In this document: positions 23,540-32,255 of the stretch, piece by piece | How the letters are laid out: every line of letters begins with the position of its first letter | How positions within the stretch are numbered: position 1 is the first letter of the stretch | DNA from: Acidimicrobiia bacterium | GTDB lineage: Bacteria; Actinomycetota; Acidimicrobiia; IMCC26256; JAENVU01 | DNA: 41,788 nt | Assembly (NCBI GenBank): GCA_025361725.1 | Contig: JANYJV010000005.1 | Location: 1-41,788, forward strand | Direction: 5' to 3' | The notes under the pieces: generated by a model | The model's database searches: none | What the model saw: only the letters and a program-made list of their open reading frames with translations | Told to the model about the DNA's origin: nothing | Made by a program: the position numbers and the translations under genes

Positions 23540-24604
23540 TCATCCGACACCCAAGAAGCGAGCCAACACCGCGTGGCATCCATCGAGGGATTCGCGCGTC
23601 ACGAACTCTTCGGCGGTATGGGCGATCGTGGGATCGCCGGGTCCGAAGTTCAACGCCGGAATGCCGTGCGCGGCGAAGCGCGCGACGTCGGTCCAGCCGA
23701 GTTTCGGTCGCACCCCGAGGTCGAAGGTACCCACGAGCTCGGCGACGAGCGGATTCCACAGATTGGGCGGCGCCGCGCTCGATCCGTTCAGAACTTCGAT
23801 CTCGTCCGCGTCGGCGAAGAGGGCGCGAGTTTCGGCCTCGGCCTCCGCGAGGCTCAGGCGCGGCGCGAACCGACGGTTGACGGTCAAGGTCGCAAGGTCG
23901 GGGACGACATTGTTGGCCACACCACCATCGATCCCGACGGCTTGGAGCGACTGACGGAACGGCAGGCCGTCGACGTCGACAGTCCCAGGGTCGGTCTGCT
24001 CCACCGTGGCAAGCGCACGCGACAGGCGATGGATCGCGTTGCTGCCCATCCACGGACGCGCGGTGTGTGCGCGTTCCCCGCGATAGGTGCCGCGCATCGT
24101 CAGCGTGCCCTGACACCCGGCTTCGACCCACCCTTCGGTCGGCTCCAACAGGATCGCGAGATCGCCGCGCACGAGTTCCGGGCGTGTCTCGAACAGAACC
24201 CGGAGCCCGTTGAACTGCTCGGCGATCTCTTCGGCCGCGTAGAAGACGAACGTGGCGTCGAACCGGGCCTGATCCGGGTTGGCTGCGACTGCTTCGGCCA
24301 GCACCGCCATCACCGCCAGGCCACCCTTCATGTCCGTAGTCCCCAGCCCGTGAAGCGTGTCCCCGTCCCGGCGCGGCGTCTGATTGCCGTTCGGTGGGAC
24401 CGTGTCCAGGTGACCACCGAGCACCACCCGCTGATCCCGGCCGAGATCGGTACGCACGACGATGTTGTCACCGACCCGTTCCACGGTGAGGCCGGGCGCG
24501 CCGACTCGCAGACGTTCCTCGATGATCGTGGCGAGCGCCGCCTCGTCCCGACTCACCGACGGCACCGCGCACCACTCCTCGGTCAACGCAAGGAGATCGG
24601 TCAC
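23540..24604 (-). CDS. dapE: Succinyl-diaminopimelate desuccinylase
   Basis: A 354-residue zinc aminoacylase (M20 family) that releases succinate from N-succinyl-LL-diaminopimelate, giving LL-DAP. Seen: GGHLDTVPPNGN with metal ligand His and the adjacent Asp, GTTDMKGGLAVM with the bridging Asp, the catalytic/metal EE in FYAAEEIAEQF, and the C-terminal HTAEEFV with the last metal His. The actinobacterial type is about 350 residues, matching this length. It follows dapD by 19 bases and dapC before that, so the three form the end of a long minus-strand operon for the succinylase pathway. Confidence 0.95.
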   Translation of the reverse strand: MTDLLALTEEWCAVPSVSRDEAALATIIEERLRVGAPGLTVERVGDNIVVRTDLGRDQRVVLGGHLDTVPPNGNQTPRRDGDTLHGLGTTDMKGGLAVMAVLAEAVAANPDQARFDATFVFYAAEEIAEQFNGLRVLFETRPELVRGDLAILLEPTEGWVEAGCQGTLTMRGTYRGERAHTARPWMGSNAIHRLSRALATVEQTDPGTVDVDGLPFRQSLQAVGIDGGVANNVVPDLATLTVNRRFAPRLSLAEAEAETRALFADADEIEVLNGSSAAPPNLWNPLVAELVGTFDLGVRPKLGWTDVARFAAHGIPALNFGPGDPTIAHTAEEFVTRESLDGCHAVLARFLGVG

Positions 24605-24623
24605 GTCATTTCCAGTCTCGGTC

Positions 24624-25451
24624 TCACGTGGTGAGACCAGAGTCGCGCAGAATGTCGTTCAGCTGCGCCTTGTCGTGGCGCTCACCCTCGTTCAGTCGCT
24701 TGATCACCAGCACACACGGAAGGCCGAACTCACCGCCGGGGAATGACCTCGGCCGGATCGCACTGACGGTCACGCACCAATCCGGGATCACACCACGCGA
24801 CAGTTCGGTGCCGGTCTCCGCATCGATCACCGGGATCGAGCCGGACAAGATCGTGCCGGCCCCGACGACCGCGCCGTTGCCGACACGTGCACCCTCCACG
24901 ATCATGCTGCGCGAGCCGATCAATGCGTCATCGCCCACCATCACCGGCGAAGCATTCGGCGGCTCCAAGACGCCACCGATTCCCACGCCGCCCGACAGAT
25001 GGACCCGTTCGCCGATCTGGGCACACGATCCGACCGTCGCCCACGTGTCCACCATCGAGTCCGCACCCACGTACGCGCCGATGTTCACGTAACTCGGCAT
25101 CATGATCACGCCCGGCGCCAAGTGCGCTCCCCATCGGGCGGAGGCCCCGGGGACGATGCGTACACCGGCCGCTTCGTAGTTGCGCTTCAGCGGGATCTTG
25201 TCTCGGTACTCGAACGGACCGAGTTCGATCGTCTCCATGTGCGTGAGTTTGAAGAGGAGGAGGATCGCTCGCTTCAACCACTGGTGAACCACCACGTCGT
25301 CGCCGACGCGTTCGGCCACCCGCACCTCACCCCGGTCCAGCAGATCGATCGCCGACCGCACACATGCGCCGGCTTCGGCCTCGGACATCACCGCCGCGAT
25401 GTCGTCCCGGTGCTCCCAGAGCGCGTCGATCTGTGCTTCGAGTTCAGCCAT
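24624..25451 (-). CDS. dapD: Tetrahydrodipicolinate N-succinyltransferase
   Basis: A 275-residue left-handed beta-helix acyltransferase that adds a succinyl group to tetrahydrodipicolinate. Seen: an N-terminal helical domain (VHQWLKRAILLLFKL), then hexapeptide repeats (GVIMMPSYVNIGAYVGADSM, CAQIGERVHLSGGVGIGG, ALIGSRSMIVEGARVGNGAV) and a C-terminal part (GVIPDWCVTVSAIR). The sequence reads like the E. coli type of about 275 residues rather than the longer, divergent type known from Mycobacterium. It sits between dapC and dapE on the minus strand, which supports the assignment. Confidence 0.95.
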   Translation of the reverse strand: MAELEAQIDALWEHRDDIAAVMSEAEAGACVRSAIDLLDRGEVRVAERVGDDVVVHQWLKRAILLLFKLTHMETIELGPFEYRDKIPLKRNYEAAGVRIVPGASARWGAHLAPGVIMMPSYVNIGAYVGADSMVDTWATVGSCAQIGERVHLSGGVGIGGVLEPPNASPVMVGDDALIGSRSMIVEGARVGNGAVVGAGTILSGSIPVIDAETGTELSRGVIPDWCVTVSAIRPRSFPGGEFGLPCVLVIKRLNEGERHDKAQLNDILRDSGLTT

Positions 25452-25506
25452 GGTCAGAGCGTAGGCAACCGCCCGCGCCGACCCGGGACTGTTCCGTGCC
25501 GTGTGC

Positions 25507-26643
25507 TCAGGCGTGGCCCGCAGCTGCGAGCCGCGTCAGTGCGAGTTCGAGACGTTCGTTCGGTTGCGTCAGTGCCAGCCGCACGTGGTCCGCGCCTGCG
25601 GGTCCGTACAGTCCGCCCGGTGCCACCAACGTGCCCGCCTCCGCGAGCCGGGCGGCGACCTCCCACCCGTCGTCGACCTGATCCTCGGAGCGCAACCAGA
25701 GGTAGAAGGGAGCGGGACCGCCGTCGTGCACGAGGCCGAGCGGCGTCAGACCGTCGAGCATGAGTTCCCGGCGCTCGACGTAGCGCCGGCGTTGGGTTGC
25801 GACGTGGGCATCGTCGGCCAGCGCGGCGACGGCTGCGGCTTGGATCGGTGCGGGCATCATCATCCCGGCGTGTTTGCGCACCTCTCCGAGGTAGCGGACG
25901 AGATCGGGATCGCCGGCGACGAACCCCGCCCGGAACCCGGCCATGTTGGAACGCTTCGACAACGAGTGCACGGCGAGCACACCGTCGGATCCGGAGGCGA
26001 GCGCCGTCGACGGCTCGCCGCCCGAGAACTCCGCGTAGCACTCGTCCGCAGCCAGGATGATCCGCCGTTCGCGCGCCCAGGCCACCGCACCCGCAACCGC
26101 GTCGGCCGGCGCCACCGCAGCAGTGGGGTTTCCGGGCTCGTTGGTCCAAAGCATCAGGGCGCGATCGGAGTCGGCCGCAGTGACACGAGAGAGGTCGAGA
26201 TGCCAGTCCGCGTCGAGCGGGACGGGTACCGCTCGCAGTCCGGCCAGCTCCGCGCCCATCGCGTAGGTGGGATAGGAAATCGCCGGGTAGAGCACGGTGT
26301 CGCGCCCGGGATTCCGCAGGTGCAACATCCGCGGCAGCGACGCAACGAATTCCTTGGTGCCGACGGACGCCAGCACCGCCTCAGGGTCGAGGTCGAGACC
26401 GAACCGACGACCGATCCACGCCGCGCCACCCGCACGGAACTCCGGCGATCCGATGGTGGCGGGGTAGCCCGTCGCGTGGGGGGCCGCGGCGGTGAGCGCG
26501 GCCAACACAGGTTCTGGAACCGGGTCGACCGGGTTGCCGATCGAGCAGTCGACGATCCCCCCCGGCACCACCGAGGCGAGCCGTCGGAATGCGTCGAGGC
26601 GATCGTGCGGGTACGGAGGTGGGACGAAAGGGGCCGCAGCCAT
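25507..26643 (-). CDS. dapC: N-succinyldiaminopimelate aminotransferase
   Basis: A 378-residue class I/II PLP aminotransferase. Seen: GGIVDCSIGNPVDPVPEPV near the N-terminus, TGYPATIGSPEFRAGGAAWI, the PLP-stacking segment AISYPTYAMGAEL, LWTNEPGNPTAAVAP with its substrate-binding Asn-Pro, ADECYAEF with the PLP Asp/Tyr, and the Schiff-base lysine in HSLSKRSNMAGFRAGF. Placement between hflX and dapD gives the specificity: it converts N-succinyl-2-amino-6-ketopimelate plus glutamate to N-succinyl-LL-DAP. The start lies only 9 bases after the hflX stop. Confidence 0.93.
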   Translation of the reverse strand: MAAAPFVPPPYPHDRLDAFRRLASVVPGGIVDCSIGNPVDPVPEPVLAALTAAAPHATGYPATIGSPEFRAGGAAWIGRRFGLDLDPEAVLASVGTKEFVASLPRMLHLRNPGRDTVLYPAISYPTYAMGAELAGLRAVPVPLDADWHLDLSRVTAADSDRALMLWTNEPGNPTAAVAPADAVAGAVAWARERRIILAADECYAEFSGGEPSTALASGSDGVLAVHSLSKRSNMAGFRAGFVAGDPDLVRYLGEVRKHAGMMMPAPIQAAAVAALADDAHVATQRRRYVERRELMLDGLTPLGLVHDGGPAPFYLWLRSEDQVDDGWEVAARLAEAGTLVAPGGLYGPAGADHVRLALTQPNERLELALTRLAAAGHA

Positions 26644-26652
26644 CGGTCGAGA

Positions 26653-27990
26653 CTACCGGTGGGTCACGGCGACGCCGTCGACCGCGGTGACCAAGTCCGC
26701 GAAGCGACCAGCGACGGCCTCCGGCAGCCGGGCTCGGACCCTCGTCCCCGCCTCCTCGTGGACGACGACGAGAACATCGCCCTCGCGATGCAGTGCAGCA
26801 AGCACCTCGCCGCGGTCGTACGGAATCTCGAGCTCCACGATCGTGGCGAGCGCGCGCAGACGATCGCCGATGCGCGCCACGAGTTCGGCAATGCCGTCCC
26901 CGGTGCGCGCACCCACCGCGAGCGATTCGGGGTGGTTCCGGAGAAGGTCTGCAACCGTCTCGGGGTCCGCAACATCGGCTTTGGTGAAGACAAGAAGTTC
27001 GGGAACTGCCACCGCGTCGATATCGGCGAGCACTCCACGAACGGCGCGTATCCGACCGTCGGGATCAGTATCGCTGGCGTCCACGAGGTGCAGCATGAAG
27101 TCCGCATCGGCGACCTCGTCCAGCGTGGAGCGGAAGGACTCGACGAGTTGGTGCGGGAGCCGCCGCACGAACCCGACCGTGTCGCTGGCCAAGACCGTCT
27201 CGCCGCCGGGGAGTCGAAGCCGCCGGGTGGTGGGATCGAGGGTGGAGAACAAGCGGTCCTCCACCAACACCGACGCGTCGGTCAGACGGTTGAGCAGCGT
27301 GGACTTGCCCGCATTCGTATACCCCACGAGCGCGACCGTCGTGAGCGACCGCCGTAGCCGTGATTTCCGTTGCGTCCCGCGGGTCCGGGCCAGACCCACG
27401 AGATCGCGTTCGAGTTTCGTGATCCGACGCTGGATTCGGCGCCGGTCCACTTCCAGTTGCGTCTCGCCCGGACCGCGGGTGCCGATTCCGCCACCCTGCT
27501 GCGAGAGTTGCAGACCGCGCCCGCGTAGACGCGGCAACCGGTAGCGGAGTTGTGCGAGCTCCACTTGCAACATGCCCTCTTGGCTCTGCGCGTGTTGAGC
27601 GAAGATGTCGAGAATCAGCGCGACGCGGTCCACGACGTCGCGCTCGAACAGCTGCTCGAGGTTCCGTTGTTGTGCGGGCGAGAGTTCGTCGTCGAAGATG
27701 ACCACATCCACATCGAGCGCCTCGGCCAGCTCGCGGATCTCTTGCGCCTTTCCCTTCCCCACGTAGAGCCGCGGATCCGGAGTCGGGCGCCGTTGCAACT
27801 CGATGGCGACGGGTTCGGCCCCTGCGGTGTCCGCGAGGCGCGCCAACTCCTCCAGGCTCGCCTCGGCGTCCTCGGTCGTCGCCATTCCGTAGCCGGTCCC
27901 CACGAGGATTGCGGTCTGGTGGGTGACCTCGAGGTCAACTTCGGTGGCGGTCAGCCGCCGCCGGCCGCGATCCAGATGTTCTCGACTCAT
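26653..27990 (-). CDS. hflX: GTPase HflX
   Basis: A 445-residue GTPase that binds 50S ribosomal subunits and splits stalled ribosomes under stress. An N-terminal domain (residues about 20-195, with PTPDPRLYVGKGKAQEI and the helical LQLSQQGGGIGTRGPGETQLE linker) precedes the G domain: G1 GYTNAGKSTLLN, G2 region FSTLDPTTRRLRLPGG, G3 SDTVGFVRRLPHQLVE, and G4 as TKAD instead of NKxD, a common HflX variant. ATG 27990 overlaps the dapF stop as ATGA. Confidence 0.96.
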   Translation of the reverse strand: MSREHLDRGRRRLTATEVDLEVTHQTAILVGTGYGMATTEDAEASLEELARLADTAGAEPVAIELQRRPTPDPRLYVGKGKAQEIRELAEALDVDVVIFDDELSPAQQRNLEQLFERDVVDRVALILDIFAQHAQSQEGMLQVELAQLRYRLPRLRGRGLQLSQQGGGIGTRGPGETQLEVDRRRIQRRITKLERDLVGLARTRGTQRKSRLRRSLTTVALVGYTNAGKSTLLNRLTDASVLVEDRLFSTLDPTTRRLRLPGGETVLASDTVGFVRRLPHQLVESFRSTLDEVADADFMLHLVDASDTDPDGRIRAVRGVLADIDAVAVPELLVFTKADVADPETVADLLRNHPESLAVGARTGDGIAELVARIGDRLRALATIVELEIPYDRGEVLAALHREGDVLVVVHEEAGTRVRARLPEAVAGRFADLVTAVDGVAVTHR

Positions 27991-28823
27991 CGGGCGCGCC
28001 ACTCGTCGACGTCGATCGACAGATCGAAGACGTGGGCGACCGGACCACCGAGTCGGATCGTCTCGGCCAACTCCACGGTGACCACTCCACCGGGAACACT
28101 CACCGACACGCGCGCGTCGACGAGATCGCGCCGGTGCGCCACCGCGGCGGCGGCGCACGCGCCCGTACCGCACGACTGCGTCTCCCCTACCCCGCGTTCC
28201 CAGACCCGCATCCGCAGGTCATGGCGGCCCTCGACGTGGACGAACTCGACGTTGATCCGATTCGGAAATCGCGTATCCGCTTCGAGCCACGACCCATGGC
28301 GGGCAACGTCGACCAGGCCCGGATCGTCCACGAACACGACGAGATGGGGATTACCCATACCCGCAGCGTCTGCCACCACGTCCACACCATCGAGGTCGAC
28401 GGGGAGATCGGTGGCACTCGCCGGCGCGATTGGGATCTTGGACGGGACGAAGGTGACCGCACCCATGTCGCAGGTTGCGTGCGTCACCATGCCACTGGCG
28501 TCCAGCTCGAGGTCGACCACCCTCCGACCGCCGACGGTGTCCACGACCAGGCGGCGCGGAGTGCCGAAACCCTCCTTCCGCGCCAGCCACGCCAGGCAAC
28601 GGATGCCATTGCCGGACATCTCCCCGACCGAGCCGTCGGCGTTGTAGAGCGTCATCGTGGCGTCGGCACCGTCTCGGCCGGGAGCGAGGAGCACCAGCCC
28701 GTCGGCGCCGATCCCCGTGAAGCGATCACAGAGCGCGACGGCATCGTGCGCGTCCAGCACCGCCGTGGTCACGAGGAAGTCGTTTCCGGTGCCATGCAGT
28801 TTCGAAAGGTGCGCCGACGTCAC
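27987..28823 (-). CDS. dapF: Diaminopimelate epimerase with Ser in place of the first catalytic Cys
   Basis: A protein of 278 residues that interconverts LL- and meso-diaminopimelate, the last step before lysine and the peptidoglycan cross-linker. Seen: KLHGTGNDFLV at the N-terminus, NADGSVGEMSGNGIRCLAW, GMGNPHLVVFVDD, NVEFVHVEG, and RVWERGVGETQSCGTGACA. Cys218 of the second catalytic motif is present. The first motif, normally CGNG, is S70-G-N-G, and a Cys appears at 75. I start at GTG 28823, giving a GTGA overlap with the miaA stop; ATG/GTG at 28835 is an alternative. Position in the miaA-dapF-hflX order supports the name in spite of the residue change. Confidence 0.92.
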   Translation of the reverse strand: MTSAHLSKLHGTGNDFLVTTAVLDAHDAVALCDRFTGIGADGLVLLAPGRDGADATMTLYNADGSVGEMSGNGIRCLAWLARKEGFGTPRRLVVDTVGGRRVVDLELDASGMVTHATCDMGAVTFVPSKIPIAPASATDLPVDLDGVDVVADAAGMGNPHLVVFVDDPGLVDVARHGSWLEADTRFPNRINVEFVHVEGRHDLRMRVWERGVGETQSCGTGACAAAAVAHRRDLVDARVSVSVPGGVVTVELAETIRLGGPVAHVFDLSIDVDEWRAR

Positions 28824-29731
28824 GAGGACCACCATTGCATGACATCGTCGGCGACGGTCTCGGATTTGCGGCCGGCATCGAACCAGGTGATCCGTTCCTC
28901 ACGGCGGAACCACGCTCGCTGCCGCCGACCGAACTGGCGCGTTCGCACCGCAACCTGGGCGGTGGCGGCCTCGACCGAGGCGACTCGACCCTCGAGATAG
29001 TCCACGAACTCCTTGTACCCAATTGCCTGTCGGGCGGTCCGGGACCAACCACCCGCTCGGGTCAGCAGACCGTGCACCTCGGCGACCAGCCCGGCGTCGA
29101 CCATTGCGGCCAGCCGCTGCTCGGTGCGGGCGGCGAGCGTGGCGGCGTCAAGGGTCAGACCGGCCATCCGCACCTCGAAGACTGGCGGGTGGGCGGCACC
29201 GATGCCCGGACCAAACGACGAGAACGGACGCCCGGTGATCTCGAAGACTTCCAGCGCCCGCACGATGCGGCGACGGTTGGTCGGTTCCATCCGTGCCGCC
29301 GCTGCGGGATCAGTACGCCACAACATCTCGTACGCCTCGGCCACCCCGTCGTCGCCGCCGTACCGCGCGTCGATGCGCGCGCGAACCGCGAGATCCTCTC
29401 CGGGAAACTGGAAGTCGTCGATGACGGCGTGCACGTAGAGCCCGGTCCCTCCCACCAGCAACGCCCGATGACCGCGCGCCTCGATCGCGCGGATCGCGCG
29501 GCGCGCGTCGCTCTGAAACCGAGCGACCGAGTAGTTCTCGCTTGAATCGGCGACGTCGATCATGTGGTGCGGTACTCGCGCCTGCTCGACGGAAGACGCC
29601 TTGGCGGTGCCGATGTCCATGCCGCAGTACACCTGCATCGAGTCCATCGACACGATTTCGATGTCCGGCCACCGCTGCGCGGCTGCGAGTGCCAGCGTGG
29701 ACTTCCCGGACGCGGTCGGCCCGACGAGCAC
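28820..29731 (-). CDS. miaA: tRNA dimethylallyltransferase
   Basis: A 303-residue enzyme that adds an isopentenyl group to A37 of tRNAs reading U-starting codons. Seen: the P-loop GPTASGKSTLALAAA right at the N-terminus, SMDSMQVYCGMDIGTAK, VPHHMIDVADSSENYSVA, VGGTGLYVHAVIDDF, and the tRNA-binding end (TRQFGRRQRAWFRREERITW). GTG 29731 is the only reasonable start, since the miaB stop codon is in the same frame 6 codons upstream. It follows miaB by 18 bases. Both enzymes act on the same A37. Confidence 0.95.
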   Translation of the reverse strand: MLVGPTASGKSTLALAAAQRWPDIEIVSMDSMQVYCGMDIGTAKASSVEQARVPHHMIDVADSSENYSVARFQSDARRAIRAIEARGHRALLVGGTGLYVHAVIDDFQFPGEDLAVRARIDARYGGDDGVAEAYEMLWRTDPAAAARMEPTNRRRIVRALEVFEITGRPFSSFGPGIGAAHPPVFEVRMAGLTLDAATLAARTEQRLAAMVDAGLVAEVHGLLTRAGGWSRTARQAIGYKEFVDYLEGRVASVEAATAQVAVRTRQFGRRQRAWFRREERITWFDAGRKSETVADDVMQWWSS

Positions 29732-29749
29732 CAGGTGCGCAACCGCGGC

Positions 29750-31129
29750 TCAGCCCGCCGTGACCGGTATGCGGGTCCGGGATGGGCGCGGCAGGGAGAG
29801 CACCGCGCCGAGGTCGCCGCGCAGCCAGTGCGGGGCGGCCTTCGTGATCGTGACCTCGACCGTTGCACCCACGGGTACGTCGCCCACGAAATGCACGAGC
29901 TTGTTCTGGCGCGTCCGTGCGCTCATCACCGCCGGGTCCTTCTTCGACGGACCCTCGACCAGCCCCTGCTCCACGCGACCGAGCCGGGCCGAGTGCTTGG
30001 CCTTGCCGTGGCGTTCCACCACCTCGGTCAACGCGTCCATGCGTTCACGCACGATCGCGTCGGGAACGAAATCCTCCACCATCTCCGCGGCAGCGGTCCC
30101 CGGACGGGGCGAGAAGACGAAGATGTAGGCCGCGTCGTACTGCGCAATCTCCGCGAGTTCGAGGGTCTGGGCAAAGTCGTCGTCGGTCTCACCGGGGAAA
30201 CCCACGATGATGTCGGTGGTCACCGCGAGATCGGGGATCTCGGCGCGCGCCATCGCCAGTTTCTCGAGGTAGCGCTCCACGGTGTATCCCCGCCGCATCC
30301 GAGCCAGGGTGCGATCACTTCCGGACTGGACCGGCAGATGTAGGTGCTCGCAGACGCTTGCGCACTCGGCCATCGCAGTGACGGTCTCGGCCCGCAGATC
30401 TTTTGGGTGCGGTGACGTGAACCGGATCCGCTCGATGCCGTCGACCGTGTCCACCGCGCGCAGCAAGTCCGCGAACTGTGGACTCCATTGCCCAGCCCCG
30501 AGGTCCCGGCCGTAGGAGTTCACGTTCTGTCCGAGCAGGGTCAGTTCGCTCACGCCATCGCGTGCGAGCTCGGCGACCTCGTGGACGATGTCGCCCATCC
30601 GCCGGCTGACTTCGGCGCCGCGCACCGACGGCACGATGCAGAACGCGCAGCTGTTGTCGCACCCGATCTGGATCGTCAACCAGGCGCGGTGGTCCACCTC
30701 GCGCCGCGCCGGCAGCGCGGAGGGGTAGGCCTCATGCTCCTCGAGGATTTCCACGATCGACTCGCCCGTGCGCGCGGATTCGGCGAGCAACGCCGGTGCG
30801 TGCGCCAGGTTGTGGGTGCCGAACACGACGTCGACGTGACCGGCGCGCGTGACGATCTCGTCCCGGTCCTTCTGCGCAAGGCAGCCACCGACCGCGATCT
30901 GCAGATCCGGACGGCGGTCCTTCAAAGACTTGAGATGACCGAGGTGGCCGTAGAGCTTGTTGTCGGCGTTCTCGCGGATGCAGCAGGTGTTGAGCACGAC
31001 CACGTCGGCGGATTCGAGATCGTCGGTGGCTTCCATCCCGTCCGCCTCAAGGAGACCCGCGATGCGCTCGGAATCGTGTTCGTTCATCTGACACCCGAAG
31101 GTGCGAACGTAGAAGCGCTGGGTCACCAC
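29750..31129 (-). CDS. miaB: tRNA-2-methylthio-N6-dimethylallyladenosine synthase
   Basis: A 459-residue radical-SAM methylthiotransferase. It adds a methylthio group to the MiaA-modified A37. Domains in order: UPF0004 with iron-sulfur cysteines (RTFGCQMNEHDSERIAGLL, NTCCIRENADNKLYG, GGCLAQKD), a radical SAM core with IGCDNSCAFCIVPSVRG (CxxxCxxC), and a TRAM domain at the C-terminus (LVHFVGDVPVGATVEVTI). The start is GTG GTG at 31129/31126. It heads the run miaB-miaA-dapF-hflX-dapC-dapD-dapE on the minus strand. Confidence 0.96.
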   Translation of the reverse strand: MVTQRFYVRTFGCQMNEHDSERIAGLLEADGMEATDDLESADVVVLNTCCIRENADNKLYGHLGHLKSLKDRRPDLQIAVGGCLAQKDRDEIVTRAGHVDVVFGTHNLAHAPALLAESARTGESIVEILEEHEAYPSALPARREVDHRAWLTIQIGCDNSCAFCIVPSVRGAEVSRRMGDIVHEVAELARDGVSELTLLGQNVNSYGRDLGAGQWSPQFADLLRAVDTVDGIERIRFTSPHPKDLRAETVTAMAECASVCEHLHLPVQSGSDRTLARMRRGYTVERYLEKLAMARAEIPDLAVTTDIIVGFPGETDDDFAQTLELAEIAQYDAAYIFVFSPRPGTAAAEMVEDFVPDAIVRERMDALTEVVERHGKAKHSARLGRVEQGLVEGPSKKDPAVMSARTRQNKLVHFVGDVPVGATVEVTITKAAPHWLRGDLGAVLSLPRPSRTRIPVTAG

Positions 31130-31258
31130 CGGATTCTACGAGACGGGGCCGCCACACCCCCCTTCAACGTGGAGAGGCCGTACCCGTAGGCTCGACGCTC
31201 CATGGGCACCCCACGAACTGCGACGACGGCTCGCGTCGCGCGCTGATGCGAAGCCGCG

Positions 31259-31993
31259 ATGCCCCTCGGTGCCGGTGGATGGGAACTGGTTGCCGCCCTC
31301 GTCGTCGTCACGATCGCGGCGACCATTCAGGGCGCCATCGGCTTCGGCATCAACCTCATGGTGGTGCCGGTGCTGGCGGTCCTGATCCCCGGATCGGTCC
31401 CCGGGTCGATGGTGTTGTTCAGCATTCCCATGACCCTGACCATGCTGCTCCGTGAGCATCGGTCGATTGACTGGGTCGGCGTGCGGTGGATCGCTCTCGG
31501 TCGGTTCCCCGGCACCGCGGTCGGCATCCTCGTGGTATCGGTGGTTCCTGCGGCCGAACTGTCGATCATTGTCGGGGTCGCGATCGTGCTCGGCGTCGTC
31601 CTCAGCGCGTTGCACCCGGGCATTGCGGTGAACCGACGCAATGCCTTCGGCGCCGGCACGATTGCTGGGATCACCAACACCACCGCCTCGGTCGACGGCC
31701 CGCCGCTCGCACTCCTCTACCAACGGTGCGAGCCCCACACGCTGCGCGCCACCCTCGCAACGTCGTTTCTCATCGGTGCCGCCGTCTCCACGACCGCGCT
31801 CGCGGTGGCCGGAAAGCTCTCGGTCGAGCAACTCGAACTCACCGCGCTGCTGCTGCCGGCGGTCGGTCTCGGTCCCCTCGCGAGCGGTCCCCTCGCTCGC
31901 AGGATGTCACCCCAAACCCTTCGGCCGTTCGTGCTCGCGTTCGCAACCGTTGCCGGGCTGGTCGCGATCGTTCGCGGCATCGGCTCGGTGTAG
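31259..31993 (+). CDS. TauE/SafE (TSUP) family membrane permease
   Basis: A 244-residue protein with about eight hydrophobic segments: LVAALVVVTIAATIQGAIGF (the family motif GxxGFGxN follows as GFGINLMVVPVLAVL), FPGTAVGILVVSVVPAAEL, a middle repeat of the motif (AGTIAGITNTTASVDGPPLA), and a C-terminal pair. TauE/SafE members move sulfite, sulfoacetate or other organic anions; the substrate is not evident. It is divergent from miaB and convergent with recA, standing alone on the plus strand. Confidence 0.85.
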   Translation: MPLGAGGWELVAALVVVTIAATIQGAIGFGINLMVVPVLAVLIPGSVPGSMVLFSIPMTLTMLLREHRSIDWVGVRWIALGRFPGTAVGILVVSVVPAAELSIIVGVAIVLGVVLSALHPGIAVNRRNAFGAGTIAGITNTTASVDGPPLALLYQRCEPHTLRATLATSFLIGAAVSTTALAVAGKLSVEQLELTALLLPAVGLGPLASGPLARRMSPQTLRPFVLAFATVAGLVAIVRGIGSV

Positions 31994-32207
31994 CTGCGTC
32001 GAGCATCCGATCTCATGGCGCGCGCCGATCAGCGGTACGGCTACGCCTACGGGTTCGCGAACTCGGCGCGCCGACGCCTGGACCGCTCGGGCGCGTACAC
32101 CAACGTCGCCGTCAACGAACAGACGGGCGGAGACGGACTCGTGGTCCCGTCTCCACCCGCTGAACGCTGTGTTTCCTCACTCGGACGAGTTCCGATGTCC
32201 GAGGACA

Positions 32208-32246
32208 CCGGACTTCCGGACTTCCGGACTTCCGGACTTCCGGACT
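32208..32246. repeat. 8-bp tandem repeat, CCGGACTT x 4.9
   Basis: CCGGACTT is repeated without error at 32208, 32216, 32224 and 32232, with 7 of 8 bases of a fifth copy, just past the recA stop (32256). CCGG is also self-complementary, so the array can fold in several registers. Such short arrays vary between strains by slippage. Confidence 0.85.
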
Positions 32247-32255
32247 CGTCGTGCG

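Noticed and set aside
25501-27357. 618-codon plus-strand ORF over dapC and hflX
   Set aside because: Antisense to two certain genes; composition is that of a shadow frame.
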